DNA of 64,000 nucleotides from CAVZBW01 sp963778465. GTDB lineage: Bacteria; Actinomycetota; Acidimicrobiia; Acidimicrobiales; RAAP-2. The notes under the pieces were generated by a model. The model saw nothing but the letters and a program-made list of their open reading frames with translations. It was not told the origin of the DNA and did not search any database. The stretch lies in contig CAVZUK010000002.1 of assembly GCA_963778465.1 (NCBI GenBank), positions 1-64,000 on the forward strand, written 5' to 3'. The translations under genes and the position numbers were made by a program. Position 1 is the stretch's first letter. Each line of letters opens with the position of its first letter. Below are positions 1 through 8,432 of the stretch, in pieces.

Positions 1-854
1 GGCAACCCCGGGTAGTAGACGCGCTCCACTGCAGGGTGGGCCTCGAGCGCCTCGGCGATCCGGCCGGCGTTCTCCGCGTGCCGGTCCATCCGGACGGCGA
101 GGGTCTTGACGCCGCGCAGGACGAGGAAGCAGTCGAAGGGCCCGGGCACCGCGCCAGTGGCGTTCTGGAGGAAGCCGATGCGCTCGGCGAGCCTGTCCTG
201 GGACGTGGCGACGAAGCCCCCGACCACGTCGCTGTGCCCGCCCAGGTACTTGGTCGTCGAGTGGACCACCACGTCGGCGCCGAGCGACAGGGGCCGTTGG
301 AGGTATGGGGTGGCGAACGTGTTGTCGACTACCACGATGGCGTTGCGCTCGTGGGCGAGCTCGGCCAGCGCGACGATGTCGGCGATCCGCAGGTAGGGAT
401 TGGACGGCGTCTCCACCCAGACGAGGCGAGTTGCCGGCCGCCACGAAGCGAGCACCTCATCGAGGTCGCCGAGGGGTACTGGGGTCGTGCGCACGCCGAC
501 GGACGCATGGACCTCGGAGAGCAGCCGGTAGGTGCCGCCGTAGGCGTCGTTGCCGATCAGGACGTGATCGCCCGGGTCGAGCAACCGCAGGACAGCATCC
601 TCTGCGGCGAGCCCGCTCGCGAAGGCGTGGCCGTGCGCCGCCCCCTCGAGCGCGGCCAGGCAGGTCTCGAGCGCGGCACGTGTCGGGTTGGCGGACCGGC
701 TGTACTCGTAGCCCCGGTGCACGCCCACCTCGGAGTGGCGGAAGGTGGTCGTCTGATAGATCGGAGGCACCACCGCGCCGGTCGCGTCGTCCGGGGGCTG
801 GCCGGCGTGGATGGCGAGCGTCTCGAATGCCAGCTCGTCGTCGGTCCCGGCCAC
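1..854 (-). CDS. Cystathionine gamma-synthase/gamma-lyase family PLP enzyme (3' end outside window)
   Basis: A Cys/Met-metabolism PLP enzyme acting in the cytosol on cystathionine or O-acyl-homoserine. About 284 residues are present and the C-terminus lies beyond the window start. Visible family features are PPIYQTTTF near residue 30, the YSRSANPTR segment near 52, VVDNTFATPYLQ near 176, and the PLP-lysine motif STTKYLGGHSD with the lysine at about residue 202. The start is a GTG at 854-852, one base after the stop of the cystathionine beta-synthase gene, so the two are co-transcribed and form a transsulfuration unit. Gamma-synthase and gamma-lyase cannot be told apart from this part. A neighbouring beta-synthase favours the reverse (methionine to cysteine) direction, which is inference. 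Confidence 0.93.
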   Translation of the reverse strand, partial: MAGTDDELAFETLAIHAGQPPDDATGAVVPPIYQTTTFRHSEVGVHRGYEYSRSANPTRAALETCLAALEGAAHGHAFASGLAAEDAVLRLLDPGDHVLIGNDAYGGTYRLLSEVHASVGVRTTPVPLGDLDEVLASWRPATRLVWVETPSNPYLRIADIVALAELAHERNAIVVVDNTFATPYLQRPLSLGADVVVHSTTKYLGGHSDVVGGFVATSQDRLAERIGFLQNATGAVPGPFDCFLVLRGVKTLAVRMDRHAENAGRIAEALEAHPAVERVYYPGL

Positions 855-855
855 T

Positions 856-2511
856 TCAACCACGCTCGAGGAACGCGAGCAGGTCCGAGCGCGTCAAGAC
901 CCCCACGGGACGGCCTCCGTCGAGCACGAGCACGGCGGGGAAGGCGTGGAGTCGGTCGGCCACGCGGTCGACGCTCTCGCCCTGGCCCATGGTGGGCATG
1001 GGCGGCTCCATGATCGAGCTCACCGGCAGGTCGAAGATCTCCGGATGGTGGAGGGTCTGCTCCAGGAGGAGCCGATCCGTCACGGCGCCCACCACCTCGG
1101 CCAGCGCCAGGGGCGGCTCGGCCTGGACCACGGGGACCTGGGAGACGCCGTACTCCTCCAGGACCGAGGCGGCCGCCCGGACGGTCTCCGCCGGATGGAC
1201 GTGCACGAGCGGGGGGAGCCGGCTCCCCTTCGCGGCCAGGATGGTGGCGGCCGTCTGGCCGGCGGCCCGGGCGAAACCGTGGTCGGCCATCCATTCGTCG
1301 TCGTACAGCTTGGAGAGGTACCCGCGGCCGGAGTCCGGGACGAGGACCACGATCACGTCGTCGGGGCCGAGGGTCTTGCCGACCTCGAGCGCCGCCCACA
1401 CCGCGGTGCCGGTCGACCCGCCGACGAGGATCCCCTCCTGCCTCGTCACCCGGCGTGCCGTGAGGAAGGAGTCTCGATCGGAGACGGCCACGACGCGGTC
1501 GACCACGTCGGGGTCGTAGGTGGTCGGCCAGAAGTCCTCGCCGATCCCCTCGACCAGGTATGGCCGGCCGCCGCCGCCGGAGTAGATGGAACCCTCGGGG
1601 TCGGCCGCGATGACCTGGATCCCTGCATCCTGCGCCTTGAGGTATCGCCCGACGCCGGTGATGGTCCCCCCGGTCCCGACCCCGGCGACGAAGTGGGTGA
1701 TCCGGCCGGCCGTCTGGCGCCAGATCTCCGGTCCGGTGGACCTCTCGTGGGCGGCGGGGTTGGCGGGGTTGCGGTACTGGTTGGGCTGATAGGCGCCGGG
1801 TGTCGACTCGGTGATCCGGTTGGCCACCGAGTAGTAGGAGTCGGGGTGGTCGGGTGGCACCGCCGTGGGGCAGATCACCACCTCGGCACCGAAGGCGCGC
1901 AGGAGCTGTCGCTTCTCGAGGCCGATCTTGTCGGGCATGGTGAAGACGCACCGGTAGCCACGCTGGGCGGCCACCATCGCCAGCGCGACCCCGGTGTTGC
2001 CCGACGTCGGCTCGACGATCGTGGCACCCCGGCCGAGCAGGCCCGCGGACTCGGCGGCGTCGATCATGGCGAGCGCCGGGCGATCCTTCACACTGCCCCC
2101 CGGGTTGAGGTACTCGAGCTTGGCGAGCAGGTGGCAGGAGAGGTCGCGGCCCACCCGGTCGAGCCGCACGAGGGGCGTGTTGCCGACCAGGTCGATGGCG
2201 CTGTCGACGACCTCCATCGGCGGTCCGGGATCGGTGACCGGTTGCACTGCGACGCCGGCGGGCGCGAGGACGGGGCCATCGCTGAACAGCACGGTCGGGA
2301 AGCCGGCGTCGTGCACGTCGCGGGCGATCTCGACGGACAACGGCGAATTGCCGACGACGCCGACCAGGCCCGGGATGATCCCCCGCAACTCCCCGATCAG
2401 CGCCGGTGCCGTCGACCGGGCGGGCACCGTCACGATCCGTCGAGCTCGCGCCGCCAGGCGATGCGGCGCCTCGTCCGGCTCGACCACGAGGAGCACGTCG
2501 ATGCGGGACAC
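856..2511 (-). CDS. cbs: Cystathionine beta-synthase with N-terminal extension
   Basis: Condenses serine and homocysteine to cystathionine using PLP. The catalytic fold-type II domain begins near residue 99 (VGNTPLVRLDRV), with the PLP lysine in NPGGSVKD at about residue 142 and the phosphate-binding TSGNTG loop after it. A C-terminal pair of CBS regulatory modules (about 430-551) ends in GVLTRSDLLAFLERG. The roughly 98 residues ahead of the catalytic domain are unusual for the family. An internal ATG at 2217 would give a protein of ordinary length, but the extension reads as ordinary coding sequence (LLVVEPDEAPHRL...) and starts with GTG, so I keep the long form with reservation. It is followed after one base by the gamma-synthase/lyase gene. 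Confidence 0.9.
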   Translation of the reverse strand: MSRIDVLLVVEPDEAPHRLAARARRIVTVPARSTAPALIGELRGIIPGLVGVVGNSPLSVEIARDVHDAGFPTVLFSDGPVLAPAGVAVQPVTDPGPPMEVVDSAIDLVGNTPLVRLDRVGRDLSCHLLAKLEYLNPGGSVKDRPALAMIDAAESAGLLGRGATIVEPTSGNTGVALAMVAAQRGYRCVFTMPDKIGLEKRQLLRAFGAEVVICPTAVPPDHPDSYYSVANRITESTPGAYQPNQYRNPANPAAHERSTGPEIWRQTAGRITHFVAGVGTGGTITGVGRYLKAQDAGIQVIAADPEGSIYSGGGGRPYLVEGIGEDFWPTTYDPDVVDRVVAVSDRDSFLTARRVTRQEGILVGGSTGTAVWAALEVGKTLGPDDVIVVLVPDSGRGYLSKLYDDEWMADHGFARAAGQTAATILAAKGSRLPPLVHVHPAETVRAAASVLEEYGVSQVPVVQAEPPLALAEVVGAVTDRLLLEQTLHHPEIFDLPVSSIMEPPMPTMGQGESVDRVADRLHAFPAVLVLDGGRPVGVLTRSDLLAFLERG

Positions 2512-2575
2512 GCGTCAGCCCCCGGCTCTCGGGAGAGCTCGTTCCATGGACCGGGTCACCACGCTTCCGCGACCG

Positions 2576-3592
2576 CTACGGCGTCGTGGTGGTCGTCGTG
2601 GTCGACGTCGTCGTGGTCGTGCTCGAGGTCGTGGTGCTGGTCGAGCCGGTCGTGGTGGTGCGCGGCACGGTCGTCGTGGTGCGCGGCACGGTCGTCGTGG
2701 TCGTCGAGCCCGTCGTGGTCGTGCGCGGCACCGTCGTGGTGGTGACCGGCGTGGAGCTACCGAGCGGGGAGATGACCGCGAAGCCCTCGACGAAGGCCTG
2801 CGCGTCGTTAGGCGGGTTGGTGGCCGTGCTCGAGCAGTTGACCTGGCCCAGGTCGATCCCGGTGAGCGAGGTGGCCTGCGGTGCGTTGATGGGCCCGCGC
2901 GGCTTCTTGCCGACGCAGGTGGGCACGTTCAGGTTGCCCTCGGGCAGCCCTCCACCCGACTTCGGTGCGAGCAGGGCGTCGCGGTTCTTTTGTACCCACG
3001 TGGTCAGCTGCTCGGCGCCCTGGCTGAAGTTGGGGCCGACGGCGTCGTCGACCCCCTGGCTCACGGCAAGTGCCGGGATGCCTCTCTGGAGCGCGGCGCG
3101 CGCCGCGCCGACCGTCCCCGAGACGTTGGCCAGAGGTCCGACGTTCTCGCCGTAGTTGATGCCGGAGACCACGAGGTTGGGCCGGGTCGAGACGCCCTGG
3201 TCGTCGATCGCCCAGACGATGGTGTCCACCGGAAATCCGTGGACGGCCTTGGCCGCGTAGCCGCTGGCCGTCGTAGCGTCGGTCACGGTCAGATTGCCGC
3301 TGGTCTGCTCGTTGCCGGTGCCGCTCTCGTTGGTCGCCGGGGCGACGACGGTGACCTGGGTCTGGGGCAGCTTCCGCAGGGCCTGCACGGCCGCGTCGAT
3401 GCCGGGCGCTCCGACGCCGTCGTCGTTGGTCACGAGCACCTGCAGCGTGCCGGTCGTGTGCGCGGTGGTGGACGTGGTGGAGCTCGAACCCCCGGAGCTG
3501 CACGCAGCGGCGGCGACGGCTACCGCGACGAGTATGCCGAGCCGTGTGACCCCATGTCCCCGCCACGACGCTGTATGGAGGAACCCGATCAT
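2576..3592 (-). CDS. SurE-like 5'/3'-nucleotidase lipoprotein with Thr-rich tail
   Basis: A SurE-fold phosphatase carried to the cell surface. The start is ATG at 3592, preceded by CAGGGGTTTG as ribosome site; a longer reading from 3613 is possible. The N-terminus has a hydrophobic h-region (GILVAVAVAAAAC) ending in a lipobox cysteine, then a Ser/Thr linker. The SurE signature NDDGVGAPG and the second metal/substrate motif SGINYGEN are both present. The last ~57 residues are almost entirely Thr with Ser, Pro, Val, Arg and Gly. SurE is normally a cytosolic nucleotidase of about 250 residues, so an exported, lipid-anchored form with a mucin-like tail is atypical. Substrate and role outside the cell are unknown. 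Confidence 0.85.
   Translation of the reverse strand: MIGFLHTASWRGHGVTRLGILVAVAVAAAACSSGGSSSTTSTTAHTTGTLQVLVTNDDGVGAPGIDAAVQALRKLPQTQVTVVAPATNESGTGNEQTSGNLTVTDATTASGYAAKAVHGFPVDTIVWAIDDQGVSTRPNLVVSGINYGENVGPLANVSGTVGAARAALQRGIPALAVSQGVDDAVGPNFSQGAEQLTTWVQKNRDALLAPKSGGGLPEGNLNVPTCVGKKPRGPINAPQATSLTGIDLGQVNCSSTATNPPNDAQAFVEGFAVISPLGSSTPVTTTTVPRTTTTGSTTTTTVPRTTTTVPRTTTTGSTSTTTSSTTTTTSTTTTTTTP
2583..2752 (-). repeat. Low-complexity ACC/GTG-type repeat coding the Thr-rich tail
   Basis: On the minus strand this is a run of ACC/ACG codons broken by short GTG-CCG-CGC (VPR) and GGC-TCG (GS) units, giving three VPRTTTT and two TTTTGS blocks. Such tracts change length easily and are prone to assembly collapse. 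Confidence 0.8.
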
Positions 3593-3740
3593 CAAACCCC
3601 TGCCGGTGGTCACGAAGGTGGGGGCATTATGGCATGGGCCACGCGCTCGGACACTCGACCTGGTTACCAGGGGACCCTAGAATCTCGGCGGAGCCGGGGG
3701 CCGGCGTGCGGCGGGCTGCTTCCCGGCCGAGGGGAGAGCC

Positions 3741-4296
3741 ATGAAGCGACTCATTCGGTCCCTGGTCGGTCTCGGCGTGTTGCTCGGCGGCCTGGCGTCC
3801 GGGGGCACAGCCTTCGCGCAATCGGGCACGACCGGCCCTATCAAGGTGTGGGGCGTCGTCAACGGGAGCACCACCAACCGGCCTCAACCCGTGCTCGTCA
3901 CCGGTGCCATCGGCGACGTGGGCACCGAGCAGGCGGTCGAATTCGTCGGGGAAGCCCGACGGCAAGGGAAACTACTTCAAGCTCAAGTTGCGCAAGGGAA
4001 CCTTGATGCTCAACGGGACCCAGTTCAACGCCGCGCTCAACTCGGACGAATCCGGACCGGCGCCGGCGGACTACGACACGACGACCTGCACGGGATCGTT
4101 CACCGTGGGACCCGCACCGGTCCCGGTGGTGAGCGGCACGGGCGCCTACGCCCGGATCAGCGGCTCGGTGAACCTGAGCGCCCAGCTCGCCATCCTGCTC
4201 TCCAAGACCGAGGCGGGAGCGTGCAACACCGGAGCGAACGCCACCTCGCTCGGATTTTGGGGTGTGGTGACGGGCGAGGGGACCGTCAGCTACTAA
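3741..4296 (+). pseudogene. Secreted protein of unknown function, single frameshift
   Basis: The first frame opens with ATG at 3741 after GAGGGGAGAGCC and encodes a clear signal peptide (MKRLIRSLVGLGVLLGGL...AFAQ) and about 40 mature residues. The rest of the protein continues in the next frame from about 3946 (SGKPDGKGNYFKLKLRKG...) to the stop at 4294-4296, ending GVVTGEGTVSY. Dropping one base at 3945-3951 (the G after GAATTC, or one of the GGGG at 3948-3951) restores a single ORF of about 184 residues. The mature part looks like a secreted beta-rich protein with Cys pairs. I do not recognise a family. Either a recent pseudogene or a base-calling error. Confidence 0.7.
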
Positions 4297-4316
4297 GTCC
4301 ATTCGCCTCGGTCGCT

Positions 4317-4344
4317 CCGGGGCCGAACCGTCGCTCGGCCCCGG
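4317..4344 (+). terminator. Hairpin after the secreted-protein gene
   Basis: A perfect 10-bp inverted repeat (CCGGGGCCGA / TCGGCCCCGG) with an 8-nt loop lies 20 nt after the stop codon. There is no T tract, which is common for high-GC actinobacterial terminators. Confidence 0.5.
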
Positions 4345-4370
4345 CGCTTCTGCGGGTATCGTCATCACAC

Positions 4371-4876
4371 TCAGGCCGCCTGGGGCGCCATCAGCGAGGC
4401 CACGGCCACGATCATCGATTGGAGCACGTCTTCGCCCGGTTGCTCCACGGCGTCCATGCGTGCGATCTGGCGGATCAGCCCGAAACCCTCTTCCACCATC
4501 GAGCCGGCGAGGACCGGTCCGTGGGCGGAGGCCACAACCGTGGGACGGAGCCCGCGCGCTGCGGTCGACGTGCGCGTCGTACTTGGCCGGGTCGAGGAGA
4601 GCGTGCCAACCCGGGTTGGACCGTGCTTCGTGAAGGAGGGACTCCTTCCAAAAGGCGTGCTCGAGCTCCGCCGCGCTCGTCACCGGATGGGTCAGGGAGC
4701 TCGCGCGGGGCAGGCGGTCATCACGGCGTCGAGGTTGCCGATGTGATCTCGGTCACCGTGGGAGACGTAGATCCACCGGACGTCGTCGGGGTCGACGATC
4801 GACAGGGCCTGCTCCAGCCACCGGTCTCGGTTGACGGCGCAGCCCGTGTCCACGATGACCGGCTTGGCTGCACGGC
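4371..4876 (-). pseudogene. Decayed metallo-beta-lactamase-fold hydrolase
   Basis: Three fragments of one MBL-fold protein lie in order on the minus strand but in different frames. The first (about 4866-4692) has VIVDTG, then VSHGDRDHIGNLDAVMTACP, a degenerate HxHxDH metal motif. The second (about 4683-4545) has AFWKESLLHE and PGWHALLDPAKYDAHVD. The third (about 4530-4371) has VVASAHGPVLAG, the usual C-terminal histidine strand, and a stop at 4371. The N-terminal strands and about 90 internal residues are missing, so deletions as well as frameshifts have occurred. This is genuine decay and not one sequencing error. Confidence 0.7.
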
Positions 4877-5026
4877 CAGCTGCGGTCCCACACGGGCGAG
4901 CTGGCGCTCGTCGGGATCGGAGCCGACTGCGGCGGGTCGGTCGACAGTCTGCTCGTCGGCCTGGCGCTGCGCCTGGCCGTCCCGACGAGGCCCTCGAGCG
5001 GGCCCGGGCCGGCGTGCCCCCGACCG

Positions 5027-5737
5027 CTACCAGCGCGGGGACCAGCTGGACGTGCGGAGGAGCTTGCTCTCCCACTGGTCGCGCAGCTCGAGTCCCTTGA
5101 TCATGTAGGAGCCTGGCCAGGTGTCGGCGTCGTGGTACTCCTCCCTGGTCGTGAGGAGGCCGCCGAGGATCGAGAAGTTCATGACCTTCTGCATCAAGAT
5201 GGCCTCCGGGCGGATGCCCGAGCCATGGGCCACCTGGAAGCAGGCCTGGATGTCGAGCAGCTTCTTGTCGGCCGGCGTCTGCCGCATGTACTGCCAGTAG
5301 TCGTGGTCCCATAGCTCGATGTAGTCGTCCAGTGGGGCGTCCGGCCATCCGGTGTCCTCCATGTACAACGAGAGCTCGTGCTCGCGCCCGTCGGTGGCCA
5401 CCTCGCCGAGGTCCACCTCCTGCATGGCGGACCAGTACACGGGCAGGAGGAGCTTCCCGGTGACCTCGTAGCGGTATCCGTCGAGCCGGGAGACCAGGTC
5501 GCTCAGATCTCCGCCGATCATCCGTTGCCCGAGGGCCTCCCAGGCCGCACCGTCCGACACGGCCGTGATGGTGACCACCTGGTACGCGGGTCCGCTTCCC
5601 ATCGCGTGGTTCAGGTACCACAGCAGCCGCGCGTCGTCCGAGCGGGCGAGCGACCCCATCCACTCGTCCCGGTAGACGTCCTCGAAGGTCGAGGCGTGCC
5701 GGCCGATCAATTTGTGCACCTCGTGCATCAGGAGCAT
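5027..5737 (-). CDS. Conserved hypothetical protein, paralogue A (possible dimeric alpha/beta-barrel)
   Basis: A 236-residue soluble protein with no signal peptide or membrane segment. The ATG at 5737 is preceded by AAGTGAGG. It is clearly homologous along its length to the next gene: shared blocks include HEVHK near the N-terminus, YRDEWM, DARLLWY, DGAAW, EHE...YMEDT.WP, and the C-terminal LELRDQW.SKLLRT..WSP. The alternation of short strands and helices, and the AW/WY-rich halves, recall NIPSNAP-like ferredoxin-fold dimers, which is inference only. No catalytic motif is visible. The nearest functional neighbour is the WS/DGAT acyltransferase. Confidence 0.75.
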   Translation of the reverse strand: MLLMHEVHKLIGRHASTFEDVYRDEWMGSLARSDDARLLWYLNHAMGSGPAYQVVTITAVSDGAAWEALGQRMIGGDLSDLVSRLDGYRYEVTGKLLLPVYWSAMQEVDLGEVATDGREHELSLYMEDTGWPDAPLDDYIELWDHDYWQYMRQTPADKKLLDIQACFQVAHGSGIRPEAILMQKVMNFSILGGLLTTREEYHDADTWPGSYMIKGLELRDQWESKLLRTSSWSPRW

Positions 5738-5782
5738 CTGGAGCGCCTCACTTGCTGGTGTCGACGTGGGGGCGGGGCCCCG

Positions 5783-6484
5783 TCACTGGAGCGGTGACCA
5801 CGTTGCGGTCCGGAGCAGCTTGCTGCGCCACTGGTCGCGGAGCTCGAGCGCTTCGTGCATCCAGGATCCCGGCTGGGTGACCTGTGGCGGGATGTCGTGC
5901 GTCAGCAGCCGGATCAGCGGGGGCAGGCTGGCCAGCCGCTGCATCAGGGTGACCTCCGGGTACCGGCCGGCGCCAGGCATGGTCTGGAGCGCCAGCTCGA
6001 TGCTCATCTGCACCTGGGAACCCTCGGCCCCGAGCGTGCTGCGGTAGTGGCCGCCCGCCTCCCGGATGTAGTCGCGGACCCTTCCGGGGAAGGGCCACAT
6101 CGTGTCCTCCATGTACATGGTCGACTCGTGCTCGCCCGGTTCGGTCGGTACCTCTGCGAGCGGTCCGATCGTGGGGGACCACTCGAGGGCCGCCATGACC
6201 CGGGCCTGGGACTCGTGCTGCACGCCGTCAAGTCGGCGGGCCCAGTCCTGGAGGTCGCCGCGTGCGATCCGCTCGGCCAGTCGGGCCCAGGCGGCACCGT
6301 CGGCGACCGCGGTGACGGTCACCGCCCGGTACGCGAGGCCGCTCCCGTGCGCGAGGTCGAAGTACCAGAGGAGCCGGGCGTCGGAGTCCGCGCCGAGGGC
6401 GGGCATCCACTCGTCCCGGTAGGCCTCCTCGAACCGGGCCGCGGACTTCCCGACGACCTTGTGGACCTCGTGGATGAAGAGCAC
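5783..6484 (-). CDS. Conserved hypothetical protein, paralogue B
   Basis: A 233-residue homologue of the gene downstream of it (5027-5737), from which it is separated by 45 nt. Both are on the minus strand and probably form one transcript. The chosen start is GTG at 6484, because the strong ribosome site AAGGGGGG sits 4-5 nt before it and the next codons (LFIHEVHKVVG) match the paralogue's N-terminus. Shared blocks are as for the paralogue, including EHESTMYMEDTMWPF and LELRDQWRSKLLRT. Function unknown. It is transcribed divergently from the WS/DGAT gene with about 150 nt between them. Confidence 0.75.
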   Translation of the reverse strand: MLFIHEVHKVVGKSAARFEEAYRDEWMPALGADSDARLLWYFDLAHGSGLAYRAVTVTAVADGAAWARLAERIARGDLQDWARRLDGVQHESQARVMAALEWSPTIGPLAEVPTEPGEHESTMYMEDTMWPFPGRVRDYIREAGGHYRSTLGAEGSQVQMSIELALQTMPGAGRYPEVTLMQRLASLPPLIRLLTHDIPPQVTQPGSWMHEALELRDQWRSKLLRTATWSPLQ

Positions 6485-6631
6485 CCATCCCCCCTTGTCG
6501 TGCACCGGGCCGGCGCCGGCATCATGGTAGGCGTTTCCCAGGGCGGGGACGGCCGCAGAGCGACGTGGAGATCCAGTGCAGAATTGGGGTGGACGGCCCG
6601 GCGATGGCCCGGGGGAGGGGGGGGATGCCCG

Positions 6632-8431
6632 TTGCAGCGCGTGCGCCGACTGAGTCGCGTCGACCGGGAGTACCTCGAGTTCGCTCCCCAGTACCTGGCC
6701 GTGAGCCTGCTGCGCTTCGCCGCCCGCCCCGACGGGACGGTCCCGACGGCGGAGGAGATCGTCTCCCGCGTGCGTTCGGTCCTGGACCGGAGGGATGCGC
6801 CACCGATCGTTGCCTCGATGCGTCAGAGGGTCCGCCCGACGCCGACGGGCATCGCGCCCCCCTTTTTGGAGGACGATCCGTCCTTCGACACCTCGCGCCA
6901 CTTCTACCGGCACGGCAACCGGCAACCGGTGAGCTCGGAGAATCCGGGGTGGCTGCTCACCGACGCCCTCAGCCGGCCGCTCGATCCTGACCGGCCCCTC
7001 TGGCGGGTCGAGATCGTCGACACCTTCGACGACGGGTCGATCGGTTTGCTCAGCACCATCCATCACGCGATCGCCGATGGGGTCGCCGCCTTCAGCGCGA
7101 TCGTCATCGCTGCGCTCGAGCTCACGCCGGAGGGTAAGCAACTCGATCCCGTGGTGGATCCGTGGACGCCGCGCCAACCGGCGACCGCGGCCCGAACGCT
7201 CCCGCTCGCGCTCGTGGACCGGGTCGGATCCCTGGTCGAGGTGGGTCGCCGGGCCGGGCGGGCTCTGGGGCGCATCGACCAGCGCAGCGTGAGCGCCGCG
7301 GCAGCCCGCTTTGCCGGCTACCTGCAAGACGAGCCCCCCCGCAACGAGCGGCCGCCCCGGGTCCAGACCTTCGCCGACCGCCGCGGTTGGGGGATGCACC
7401 TCTACCGGCGCTCCCTCCTCGAGCTCCGCCTCGCCTCGCGCGCGCTCGGCGTGACGATCACCGATCTGTTTCTCGCCGCGGCGGCGCTCGCCTGGGGGCG
7501 GATCCGCCCGGACGCGGCGGAGGTCTGGGTCCTCGTACCCGTCGACCTGCGCGAGCCGGGGGAGATCACGAGCACCAACCTCGTCGGGTACGTCCTCGTG
7601 AGCGTGCCCTGCCGTCTCGACCCCTTGGCAACGGTGCGGGCCGCCCACGCCCGGTCCGCCAAGGCAAAGGAGCAGGATCAGGCGAGGGCGCTCGACGAGC
7701 TGGCTCGGGTGCGCTCCTTCCTGCCCGCCGCCTGGCAGGGCATCCGCTGGGGAAGGCTCGACCGGGCGGACCTCGCGCTCTCCAACATGCCGGGCTTCCC
7801 CTTCACCCTGTACTGCGAGAGGGCGCCGCTGCACGACGCGTTCGGCGCCTCGAGCCTCTACGACACGTCGTGGGGGAAGATCACGTTCGTCACCTTCGGT
7901 GAGGTCGTCTACGGGACGCTCCTCCACGACTCCGGGCCCCGCGAGGGCGGGACGTTCGACGACGCCTTCTCGGACGGGGTCACGCGCCTTTGCACCATCG
8001 CCTCCCACCGCCGGCTGCTCGCGCGCCAGCCGCAGCTGGTCGCCCTCGGCATGGGGGACCTGGACGACCTGACACGGTCGGTCGAGCTCGTCGCCTTCGA
8101 GGCGGGGGAGGAGATCGTCACCGAGGGCGCGCCCGCCGACGCGTACTACGTCATCGAGACCGGCAGCGCGGTGGTGATCGTGGAGGCCGGAAGATCGCTG
8201 GGCACGCTCGGCCCGGGGGACTCGTTCGGCGAGATGGGCGTCTTCCACGGCGGCGTCCGCCGGGCGACCGTGACGGCAACGCGACGGACACAGGTGTTGC
8301 GCATCGATGCCACCAACGCGGTCGCCGCCTTCCACGGAGACGTCGTGAGCTCCCGTCCGGTCGAACGCATCATCGACGGCTACGAGGACGTGCTGCGCCA
8401 CATCGAAGGGTCGGTGACCGCCTCGGAGTGA
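6632..8431 (+). CDS. WS/DGAT-type acyltransferase fused to a cyclic-nucleotide-binding domain
   Basis: A 599-residue protein. Residues 1 to about 460 form a wax ester synthase/diacylglycerol acyltransferase, which transfers acyl-CoA to alcohols or diacylglycerol. The catalytic HHAIADG motif is at about 144-150, and the PLDPDRPLWR and conserved C-terminal SNMPG segments are present. From about 470 a CAP-type domain follows, with AFEAGEEIVTEGAPADAYY and a phosphate-binding cassette (FGEMGVFHGG..RRATVTAT). The start is TTG at 6632, chosen because a G-rich ribosome site at 6611-6624 lies 7 nt before it; GTG at 6641 is the alternative. The fusion suggests that a cyclic nucleotide controls neutral-lipid synthesis, which is inference. 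It ends 1 nt before the convergent neighbour. Confidence 0.88.
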   Translation: MQRVRRLSRVDREYLEFAPQYLAVSLLRFAARPDGTVPTAEEIVSRVRSVLDRRDAPPIVASMRQRVRPTPTGIAPPFLEDDPSFDTSRHFYRHGNRQPVSSENPGWLLTDALSRPLDPDRPLWRVEIVDTFDDGSIGLLSTIHHAIADGVAAFSAIVIAALELTPEGKQLDPVVDPWTPRQPATAARTLPLALVDRVGSLVEVGRRAGRALGRIDQRSVSAAAARFAGYLQDEPPRNERPPRVQTFADRRGWGMHLYRRSLLELRLASRALGVTITDLFLAAAALAWGRIRPDAAEVWVLVPVDLREPGEITSTNLVGYVLVSVPCRLDPLATVRAAHARSAKAKEQDQARALDELARVRSFLPAAWQGIRWGRLDRADLALSNMPGFPFTLYCERAPLHDAFGASSLYDTSWGKITFVTFGEVVYGTLLHDSGPREGGTFDDAFSDGVTRLCTIASHRRLLARQPQLVALGMGDLDDLTRSVELVAFEAGEEIVTEGAPADAYYVIETGSAVVIVEAGRSLGTLGPGDSFGEMGVFHGGVRRATVTATRRTQVLRIDATNAVAAFHGDVVSSRPVERIIDGYEDVLRHIEGSVTASE

Positions 8432-8432
8432 G

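Noticed and set aside
4877..5026. A plus-strand frame (HGQLRSHTGELALVGIG...) in the gap before the paralogues
   Set aside because: It has no start signal or recognisable family and overlaps the decayed MBL region; nothing supports a gene here.
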